Source: Tipula vernalis (taxonomy: Eukaryota; Arthropoda; Insecta; Diptera; Tipulidae). Taken from it: a stretch of DNA of 64,000 bases. The stretch covers positions 247,066,764-247,130,763 of the forward strand of contig OY282559.1 of assembly GCA_958295665.1 (NCBI GenBank). The letters run 5' to 3'. Below the pieces are notes generated by a model. The model saw only the letters and a program-made list of their open reading frames with translations. It searched no databases and was not told where the DNA came from. The position numbers and the translations under genes were made by a program. Positions 47,207-56,049 of this stretch are shown here, piece after piece. The stretch's first letter is position 1, and each line of letters opens with the position of its first letter.

Positions 47207-49060
47207 TGGTGATAAAATACTTAAATATTTAGTATAGAAACGCCAATAAAACCATTGAAAATTATCAATTTTGAAAATTGTATACTAGACACTGTGCTCC
47301 ACCTCATTATCTATGTAGCTAGGTGCATTGGATCCATAAAGCCGAACCTTGGCGAACTCTCTCCAAGAGATATTGTTATTGTTAAACACAATATGTCCAA
47401 TCCCCAATTAGAAAATCATCAGTGTAATATAGAGATGCGTGAGATATTTGATCTATTTATACCAGTATCTTATCTGAAACTCGAGGGTGCTTTTTACTGC
47501 AGACAATGTTTACAAATATAGCCAGTACAATGTCTCAAATTATTAGTTTAGTAAACCGTTTTATCACTAGATAATGTGAATTTTTGATGTAAAGTTTGTT
47601 GCTAAACTTAAATTAAAACCTACATACAGATTTGACGCGCACAGTAAGGCATACTTACTCGAAAATTAATTTTTTTGCAAGACGCTTTTATGAAAATTGA
47701 AATTTTCAGTGTTTCGGTGTTTTTGACAAACACCTATGGAATTTAGGGAATTTTGAAATTGATCACCTAAATTTGAAACTTTTGCATTAATGAATTTTAT
47801 AACTTTATACTATTTTCAAATTTAAGTTTTGATGAAACTGTGAATAAAAATTCTCAGAACCAGTTTCATTACGAAACTTAGGTCCGTAACTGGTTTCGAA
47901 CACGTTTCTTGATTTTACAAATTGTTAATTACAGTTGTTGTTTCGCAAACTAAATCGCCTAAATTTCTGGTGTTGTTGAATAAGATAGGATCAAGATCAA
48001 GGATCCTAGAATTTCTCGCTTAATTAAGATGTGTTCCCTTCTTAATGTATCCTACGTTTTAAGCATTCCAATCGTAAAATCAAAAATCCGATATTTTTAT
48101 TTGAAATTCTCCAATTGGTAAAATTCCTAATTTATTTTATTAATTTTTGAACGGAGGCAATTTACCACAATCTTAGTTTTAGATTTCCCAGATAGTCCTG
48201 GGTGCGATTCTGATTCGATGATAATGAAACTTGATAAAAGTATCATTGTTATACACTGAATTTTGCGATTCCAAGTAACAAATAATGATAAATTTATGAC
48301 GAATTTGAAACAAATCCAATAAATTTATCAGACTGGTTTTAAATGAAAATAATAAAAGCTATTATTAATTTAGCTTGTCGTACCGTGTGAATAAGATGGT
48401 TTTATAAAGTATTTAAGAATTCTTCAGGAGAATGAAAGTTAGGTTTATTGGCCTTAGTATATACAATGCGGCATTTGTTTGAAAAAATATTAACCTAATT
48501 TCTTGACATCGGTTTGGCAAAGGTAAGATTCCTCAATGTTAAATTATCGTGAAGTGGACGCAAATTCCAAAAATAATGTTTCGTCACGTAAAATGAATGA
48601 AAGGTAAGGGCAAAAATGCTTTTTGCCGGCGCAATATCGCTTATGATTAATTGCGTATGTACTATATTTTGTGGTATTACCATCTTTATTTTCTAAAATG
48701 ATTTCTGGAAACTTTAAAGAATATTGCGATTTTTTAACAAACCGAATATTAACGACATTAAGCATCCTTTTAAAAAAATCTAGAACCTTTTTCTGGAGTT
48801 TGCAAATTTTTAATATTATAATTAATTGAATAATAAATTCCAAAGTATCCGGTTTCCTAATTTAAAGCCAGTAAAAACCATAATCGGGGACCAACCTTCA
48901 CAAACATTTGGATAACTCATCATTCATTTCTCGCGAACTATACAAAATCTTTCGCAATGTTTGTATTGTCTAGCATTTGCAATTTGAACTACCGGTTATT
49001 TCGAGTGTAGCCACAATTACGTCATTCGTGTTATGACAGAAAATTTGTTTAATGTTAGAC
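47207..49060. other. AT-rich sequence, unassigned
   Basis: No gene was recognised. The plus frame at 47255-47521 (including PNLGELSPRDIVIVKHNMSN) has mixed composition but no motif I can name. GAACCAGTTTC and its inverse GAAACTGG-like sequence occur near 47857-47905. Confidence 0.4.
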
Positions 49061-49069
49061 ATTTACGAA

Positions 49070-49424
49070 ATGGGTCGCTTTACGCTTGAACAAAACTGGG
49101 CAAATATTGAAAAATTTACTTTCAAGGTGGTGAGTCTTCTACCCAAACTGTAAGAATTAACGTGGAAAATTCAGTCGAAATGAAATGCCTACAATTCAAT
49201 TTGTAGATCAATTTCTGAAGCGAGTTTGTAAAACTGGATTGTTATTGGATAAGTGTTACGTTAATCATCCAGAGACTATCCAAGACTTTAAAGTTATAAT
49301 CGAACTTGCCATTGATGAGATAGGAGTCTATACAATCGAAAATGTTCTGAAAAATTGGATTAACAGAATGGAGTAAAGCCAGCCGTGAAAGTCTCATTTG
49401 AATGAAATCATGTTCCATACATAA
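49070..49424 (+). pseudogene. Internally deleted Tc1/mariner-like transposase (N- and C-termini fused)
   Basis: From the ATG at 49070 the N-terminal helix-turn-helix can be followed: MGRFTLEQNWANIEKF, then in another frame GGESSTQTVR, then NEMPTIQFVDQFLKRVCKTG and LLLDK. Directly after this, CYVNHPETIQDFKVIIELAI, IGVYTIENVLKNWINRME and SHLNEIMFHT are the C-terminal blocks of the same protein. The catalytic core (all three acidic residues, more than 200 residues in relatives) is absent. The joint at 49248-49253 reads Asp-Lys, a pair found at both ancestral positions, so a microhomology-type deletion is likely. Stops and frameshifts also occur. Confidence 0.75.
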
Positions 49425-49515
49425 TGGTAATGCATACTCTTTCTAATAAAACAAAACGCTTTGAAAAATATTCATTCGAGTTTGAATTTAGACCCAAATT
49501 AAATTGCAAACGTTA

Positions 49516-50086
49516 TACCCTTGACAGACTGCGATTTAATAAATCCGATTTAGCTAAACTCGTTTTAAATAACGGTTAATACACTTATGCCCGATTTCAC
49601 AAAAAGAGAAGTAATCTCTAGTTAAATAATGTTTCCTCCCTTTCTTCTTTTCTTAAATTGCGATTTATTTCATAACACAAATTCAACGCATGCTAATTTT
49701 ATTTCCTTTTTTACATGGCCATTCTAACTGGAGAGCTAAATATTTAACTGCCCAATTTCGTCGAGCTAAATATTTAGCTGAAGGCTAAATATTTCTATGT
49801 AAAAATAAAATATAATCAACTTGCATAGAATTTGTATTTTGAAACAAAACGTAATTTTATAAAAGATGAAAGGGAGGAAATATTATTTAACTAAGGGTTG
49901 GATATTTTTGTGTGAAACTGGGCATTAAACTGTTGTTGTTTTCATAATATTTGTCAAACTAATACACTCCCATTGCATCATTTTAGTCACTAAATTCAAA
50001 ATAATGCATAAATACCGTAAATTAACTACGGATAATCTCGAAAATTCACTAAATCGGATTTATTAAATCGCAGTGTGTCAATGGTA
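49516..50086. mobile_element. MITE with TTA duplication, same family as the 2.8-3.7 kb stack
   Basis: The left end reads TACCCTTGACAGACTGCGAT and continues TTAATAAATCCGATTTAG. The right end is the inverse of TACCATTGACACACTGCGAT with the same continuation. TTA is present directly outside both ends (49513-49515 and 50087-50089). Without the element nested inside it (49588-49924), it would be about 231 bp. The three-base TTA duplication points to the PIF/Harbinger superfamily. Confidence 0.85.
49588..49924. mobile_element. 337-bp MITE nested in the 49.5-kb MITE
   Basis: The left end TGCCCGATTTCACAAAAAG pairs with the right end, whose inverse reads TGCCCAGTTTCACACAAAAA. The arms stay similar for about 60 bases (TTAGTTAAATAAT, TTTCCTCCCTTTC). 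TTA flanks both ends (49585-49587 and 49925-49927). The centre holds three copies of a GCTAAATATTT motif. The terminal sequence differs from that of the host MITE, so it is a different family. Confidence 0.85.
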
Positions 50087-50089
50087 TTA

Positions 50090-50610
50090 GATGGACCAAC
50101 CTAACATATACCTAGCATAATGAATAATTATTTTGCCTTTGCTTTATTCCTTGATAAAATTCAAAAATTTAAATTTCAAAGCAAGCATACTACGAAAAAC
50201 AAAGACTTGATGATTTTTGCTTTGTTTACATCGTATCAAATTTATCATTTTTGGTGGAATATCAGTAGCGGTGGATTTTGGCGGAAATCGCTCGGTTTTA
50301 TAAAAAAAACATTTTCATGGACACTGCTTTTGCGTAAATTTCCTTCAAAAATCGTCTGATAGATATTAGTTTGCGGAAAGCGATTTTTTACTAAACTAAA
50401 TTTTTTTAGTCAATATTAGCCACCTGAAGATTAATAATGATAATGGGCTATAGTCCCTGTTAAGGGCCATTAGAATACAAATATAAACAAAATGTATCCC
50501 AAGTCAGTTGTAAATAAATACAAGTTTGTTATTTTTATTTATTATTTTGAGAAATAGCCAAATATATGCAACCTAGAAAAACATACACAAAATTTGCTCA
50601 ATATTTTTAC
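50090..50610. other. AT-rich sequence, unassigned
   Basis: No gene was recognised. The plus frame at 50120-50359 is Phe/Lys-rich and probably chance. Confidence 0.4.
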
Positions 50611-50613
50611 TGA

Positions 50614-51105
50614 GCGGATTTCACGATAAGGTTTCTTTTCCGGTTGGTTTTGCAAGCGGTCACAATTTATAAACCAGCATTTCCGACCGGATTTCATGAT
50701 CCCACCCCAGGCGTTAGATATTTGGTTGCAGTATTTAAAAAAATTGAATTCGCAAAAAAAAAAAGATTTGGACATTATGACGTAGAACTTTGCTCCTCCT
50801 GTGATCTGTTAACATCTGAAAAAATGATTGAGACTTTAGCCGATTTTGGTCGCTGTGCTTTGTATTTAGACAATGGGCTAATTTTAATAAGACAAAAATG
50901 TTACACGAAGCATGATTTATTCTTTATAAAAATATTTTATAATATTTTTATTTGTGAAAATACTCTCACTTTTATGTGGAGGAAAAAAGAAAATCTGAAA
51001 ATCTCCAGAAGTTCAGCCAAAACTACCTTTTTGTTGGCTATTGCCTTTTTTCGTTTAAAGTTCAAGAAAAGGATCTTCTTCTGTGTCAGTAAATTTGGCT
51101 GTTAA
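50614..51105 (+). CDS. Longest unassigned open frame; hypothetical
   Basis: The frame is open for 164 codons between stops, the longest run in the window not explained by a known element or repeat. The first ATG is well inside, near 50824. The upstream half reads QAVTIYKPAFPTGFHDPTPG and RFGHYDVELCSSCDLLTSEK, with mixed composition. The downstream half becomes Phe/Ile/Lys-rich. No domain was recognised. It could be an exon, part of a transposon, or chance in a stop-poor tract. There is no sign of a conserved start, and no polyadenylation signal can be tied to it. Confidence 0.3.
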   Translation, partial: ADFTIRFLFRLVLQAVTIYKPAFPTGFHDPTPGVRYLVAVFKKIEFAKKKRFGHYDVELCSSCDLLTSEKMIETLADFGRCALYLDNGLILIRQKCYTKHDLFFIKIFYNIFICENTLTFMWRKKENLKISRSSAKTTFLLAIAFFRLKFKKRIFFCVSKFGC

Positions 51106-51109
51106 TTTG

Positions 51110-51475
51110 GTAAGAAAACTAGAATTTTAAACTCATTGGTGACAACAAATTCTAGTTTACTAAGTTAGCGGGCCTTAAATAAGATAGCAAATAATTTTAT
51201 GAAATAAACCATTTATTATCATTTTCAGCGCTCTAACTCTATTTAAAATTTGTTATTTGCTCTTTACTGATCGAATAATAACTTTTACAATTAATCGATC
51301 TGAATAGTGAGTAGAAAATAAAATATTTTAATTATTGATTGATGATTATCCATTTGGCATCTGATTAAGAAGAATAAACAATAATTATTCTCTCTATCGG
51401 ATTTTTGACCAAAATTATCACTGTTTGAACTCGATATTATCCCAAAAATAAAATCAAAAGAGTTTTGAATGCTTT
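51110..51475. other. AT-rich spacer
   Basis: Nothing recognised. An inverted pair, TTCTAGTTTAC / GAATTTTAAAC-like, near 51118-51165 is too weak to call. Confidence 0.4.
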
Positions 51476-51479
51476 GTGG

Positions 51480-52195
51480 AATTCGTCTTCTAAATAGTTT
51501 GTTCCTTAACCGGTTACGAGGAAATTTAACATATTCGTTGGAAATAGGATTCGAAACTGATTTTTGTATAAAGTTCTGGAATATGGTCAATTGGAACGAA
51601 TCTGACACGTGCGTTCGAAATGGGGTTCTACGACATATGGCCAAGTAAGATGGAACTTGATTATTTCTTAATCGATTTTTGTTAAATTTGGTATGCATGA
51701 TGGAAATGGAATTCTAAAATGACTTTTGGATAATGTTCTGGAATATGGCCAACTAGGATGAAACTTGGCTATTACTTAATTAAACAATTTTAGTGAGATT
51801 TGGGTATGCGCAATGGAACTGGGATTCTAAAATAATTTTTGGAAGAAATTCTGGAATTTGGCCAACTAGGATAGAACATTGCTATTCCTCAACCGATTTT
51901 AGTGAAATGGAGCATGTGAGATGGAAATGGGATTATAAAATGGTTTGTAGATGAAGTTCTGGAATATAGCCAAGTAAGATGGAATTTGGCTATTTCTTAG
52001 CAGAGTTTAGTGAAATTTCGCATGCACCCGATAAAGTTCTGGAATATGGCCAACTAGGATGAAACTTGGATAAAGTTCTGGATTATGGCCAGCTAGGATG
52101 GAACTTTGCTATTCCTTAACCGATTTTAGTCAAATTTGGCATGCGTGATGGAAATATGATTCTAAAATGATGTTTGGATAAAGTTCTGGAATTTT
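51480..52195 (+). repeat. Degenerate satellite, about 110-bp unit, plus orientation
   Basis: Units begin TTCTGGAATATGGCCAACTA and continue GGATGGAACTTGGCTATT, CCGATTTTAGTGAAATTTGG and GGGATTCTAAAATGATTTTT. Starts fall near 51574, 51736, 51849, 51957, 52037, 52076 and 52184. Full units are therefore 108-113 bases, with some units shortened by internal deletion. The 135-codon minus frame across 51291-51698 is largely repeat-encoded. The same family lies inverted at 12.84-13.5 kb. Confidence 0.85.
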
Positions 52196-52199
52196 TCTC

Positions 52200-53495
52200 T
52201 TATTTCTCATATAATTTTTAATTCTTCACAAATTTTATAAAAAAATTTTCTCTTCTTTGGAATTATATCAGTTGTTTACAATTAAAATACGAAAATTTGA
52301 AAAAAATAAAAATAAATAAAAATTTCAGGTTACCATAACATTAAAACTGATTTTTTTTGTAGATATGTAAAAATTTTTCATAATTGAGAATTTTGAATTT
52401 GCAGTTTTTAAAAATTTTTAATAATGCCGTTTTTGTAACAGAATTCTGAGAATTGCACTTTTTACTTCAATATATTTTTTAAATGAATTCAAGATAAGTT
52501 GCTAAATTCTTGAATTATCGAAGTCTCAGTATTATTAATTTTACAATTTTTTTACGTTTATTTATTTCAGGCATACCAAATTGCAAAGTTGTTAAATTTT
52601 TAATTCTGATTTTAACTCTTAAAACTGAAATTTAAAAATTATTATCCAAAATTTAATTCTGAAATGTGCAAATCAAAACCAACAAAGCCCGTATGTATTG
52701 TAGTTTTGAGGTTATTAAGCGTTTGCATTCTGGTCCAGCATACACATTGTTGAAGTGCTAGAAATAAATGGTTTTGAGCAAACCATGTTTAAAAGGTTTT
52801 TTGTACTAATAATAAAAATTCTGAAATCGTAAATTTTAATTGAAATTTTCTATAACAGGTTTTCGTTTTGCATTCTGTTTTTCAAGTGTAGGGAATTGAA
52901 GAATTACTGAAACAAATCAAAAAGAATGTAAACAATGTTATGGTAGTTTGGTTTCGTTCTTAAATTTGTACGAGACTGAGTGTTTCAGCGTCAAAAAAAT
53001 TCAGGTTATTTCGAAAAGTGACTGCGACTGTTTCAATTCCTAACAGCGGAATTTAATGGATTAAAAGAAAAACTAAATTTATAGAAAATAAAATTAAAAT
53101 ATTAATTCAGCCTTTCGGTTAATTCAATTTTAGAATATACTTCACAGTTTAATTATGTATTTAATTTAAATAGCATGCGAAACAAATTTTATGTCGTAGT
53201 GAATTATTCTTTTATTAGTGTTACAGTAAAATCTTAAAGATCTTATAAATCAATTTTTCGATTAAAACAAAGGTTTTTTGCTCTATCGTTCAGGCATTTT
53301 ATGCCAAAACATTTGTTTGTGTGATGGCATATGCGGCCACCAAGTTCTTAATAATTTTTTTCCTTTTTCAAAACGTGTATGCTAAGTTCTTCATTCAGTC
53401 TATCGTGTTTCTGATTAATTTCATAGTTCTGTTTAAGAAAATTACTTTTCCGGAAATTAGTTGCAAAAAACGCAACAGTAAAATTTTTCGAAAAA
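52200..53495. other. AT-rich sequence, unassigned
   Basis: No gene or element was recognised. Confidence 0.45.
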
Positions 53496-53500
53496 TATCC

Positions 53501-54739
53501 TATTTTCAAACGCTAGTGTTTTGGTGAAAGGTCGGTTGAATTTTTTTTTTTTTTTTAATTTAAAAATGAAGGAAATTTAGTCTACTTTCCGATGCTGGGG
53601 TCCGTTTTTTATGACTTTTTTTTAGTCAAACAAAAATGTTTTTATCGAAAACAAAAACGCAAACTTTAAGACTGTCAACGAACTTTCTTGTTGTTTCCGT
53701 ATTTGTGGTATAGTAATCTCTTGCCATGCTTCTTGCAAAGCATTTCTGAGTTCTCGCAAATTTGTTGGTTACCTTACCCGTCTTCTTAGACGTCACTCCA
53801 ACATATACCGTACGTGCTCTATAGGGTTTAAATATGGACTTCGCGGAGAATGGTTTATTAAACGAATGCCCTGCTATTGTAAAAATTGACATGTGTTTAG
53901 CGCTGAATGTGGCCGAGCATTATCGTGGATAAAAAAACAATCAGCGTCCAATTTCTTGTTTCATAGGAAGCACATGAAGCCTTAAAATTTAATCTACGTA
54001 ACGTCCTGATGTTAAAGCAGGATATGGTATTATTACCAAATCTGTCTATGTGGTTTGGTTATTTATGGGAACAGTAGCTCAAATTTCTTGTGCGATAGCG
54101 CGATCTTCTCTTGCCGTACTTTTTCTTTGTCTACCAGACCGTATACGCCGTTTTATATTGTTGATTTCCAACTATCTAAGCCAAGTCCGGCTTACAACAG
54201 ATACATTTAAATCCAAAGTGCGTCCAATTTCACGAAAACCTTCACCTGTTTGAATTAAAGTCACAATTTTCGTAGCACAAACGAGTAATTGTTTTCTCCG
54301 ATTCATCTTGACACTTGAACTTGATAAGTCACAAATTAAACTATTGTTTTCCACAAAATGTTTTTTTTATTAAGAAGATTGATAGTTAACATTTTTTCGT
54401 GGAATGATTTTTTTCTAGTTTTTCGCTAAAACTGCAATAACTCAACAGCGATTTGTCGTACAACAACTTCAATAGTCTCATTCTCAAGATTTCCAAATTC
54501 TCTACAAAATGGCTAATTTGGATTCGTGAATGAAACATCAAGAAAATTTGTTGACAGTCTTAAAGTTTGCGTTTTTTTTCTCGTTAAAAACATTTTTGTT
54601 TAACTCGAAAAAAGTCATAAAACACAAAAATAATTAAAAACGGATCCCAGCATCGGAAAGTAGACTAAGTTTCCTTCATTTTAAAAGTAAAAAAAAAATT
54701 TAAACCAACATTTCATCAAGATACAAGCGTTTGAAAATA
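53501..54739 (-). mobile_element. Tc1-type transposon with long terminal inverted repeats
   Basis: The left repeat (53501-53679) and the right repeat (54550-54739) are inverse copies, starting TATTTTCAAACGCT at the outer end and ending GACTGTCAAC at the inner end. They have small insertions and substitutions. TA at each extreme fits the Tc1 target site. Long repeats of this size are known in several insect Tc1 groups. A further 14-base inverted match (CAAAAAACGCAACA, 53464-53477 and 54743-54756) outside these ends suggests that the true termini may lie further out. Confidence 0.85.
53632..54306 (-). pseudogene. Tc1-type transposase, broken
   Basis: The ATG at 54306 opens an N-terminal helix-turn-helix (IVTLIQTGEGFREIGRTLDL, NVSVVSRTWLRYL). 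After frameshifts, REDRAIAQEI marks the linker. The segment with the first catalytic Asp is deleted: the sequence jumps to PALTSGRYVD and LRLHVLP. The second Asp is present in FFIHDNARPHSALN (about 53926-53885). The final Glu is present in SPYLNPIEH, where the conserved but non-catalytic SPD has become SPY. The C-terminus (TNLRELRNALQEAWQEI) runs into the left terminal repeat, so the last codons are part of that repeat. Several stops are present. Confidence 0.85.
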
Positions 54740-54756
54740 GGGTGTTGCGTTTTTTG

Positions 54757-55935
54757 TTTTGCGCAGTTTTTTTTGTAAAATATTTCCCTGAAGCCTTTAC
54801 CAAATTCGGCGATCTTAATTTGGTCTATATTTGCCATAATGTTCTTTTGGTTCCTTGTTCGCATTCCACTGAAATAATTGAAAGAAATCCATATGGTTCA
54901 TTTTACGCGTATATATGTTGGACGAGGATTTAAGAATCAATAGGACCACCCGGACCATGCATCCTGTCAGATTTCATGAGCGAATGGCCGCACTCGAAAT
55001 ATTTAGTACGATTTAGTTAGGACCCTAAAGATGAAATGATTTAATCGGAATTGGACTTCTTAAAGTTTGTGTAGTAAGTTGACGCAACACCGCTTTCTCG
55101 ACGGCTAGTTATGGACTCATTCCACAAAACATAAACATCTTTGGAACCGTACAGACGAGCAAACATCTCTTTAAATACCATCACCCGGCTTACAAAATAT
55201 GAATTATTTAGTATCATTTTAGGCCTTGTAATGTAATTTTTTTGGGTCTTGCAATCTGTGCCAACATCACTTGAAGAAACTTTCTCTGTCGAGAGAGGGA
55301 TTAGTTTCAGTAACTACAGTAGCAGCCAGATTTTCAACTTCTTGTTTGTTACGAGTCAAGCGGATTACCCGTTAAATATTTATAATTAAAATATTTTTGC
55401 ATTAATAATGAAAAATCAACCAAAATAATATTTTAAGAAGCAAAATTAACGTAATCGTGTTCACTCTGTTTTCATATTATATACTTACATGTTTTGCGCA
55501 ATTTCAATCAAGCTGCTTGATGACATTGTACACTGATTACACGATTAAGGTAAACTGACGAAACGTCACGTAAAAGAGTAAATGTACATTCACATTTATT
55601 AATATGGCGTACATTATCTTTTAGCATTTATTGCGCTCATCTTACCATTCGGGTAAAAAGAGTTGCTTTTACAAATATGACAACGAAAATAAAATAAACC
55701 CTCATCTCCATGACGCTCTCAATTTGAAACTATTATAAACTAACTACTAACTAACTATTAAACCCTACTGTCTGCCAGAAAAATCATGGAGATTACTGTT
55801 AAGCTAAGCACCTCCCTTCCAAGAAAAATGAAATGTCCAAGTAGTTGAAAATGACATATTTAAAAAAAAAAATATATTTACAATGCTTTATTAACATTTA
55901 GTCAATCAAAATGATTAAACGTCAAATATCTGATA
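54757..55935. other. Mostly AT-rich sequence with a coding-like patch on the minus strand
   Basis: Between about 55180 and 55045 the minus strand reads MVFKEMFARLYGSKDVYVLW and NESITSRRESGVASTYYTNF without a stop. The family is not recognised and the stretch is short. The rest has no gene I can support. Confidence 0.3.
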
Positions 55936-55939
55936 TGTT

Positions 55940-56046
55940 CAGACTAAGTCCTCTCGATTAACTATAGGAAATTGGATTTTTCTAATTATTAGAGCGCTTT
56001 TCTAATCCGGATTACAGGGAAATGTGGATTACTAATCCCTAGTCTG
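55940..56046. mobile_element. Short MITE, CAGACTA ends
   Basis: The left end is CAGACTAAGTCCTCTCGATTA. The right end is the inverse of CAGACTAGGGATTAGTAATC. The 107-bp element is non-coding. A similar left end starts at 63921, and a related GATTAG-rich stretch is near 60377-60416. No clear target duplication was seen. Confidence 0.6.
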
Positions 56047-56049
56047 AAT

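Noticed and set aside
51291..51698. A 135-codon minus-strand frame
   Set aside because: Most of its residues (FNKNRLRNNQVPS-type repeats) are the translation of the satellite unit, as in the array at 13 kb.
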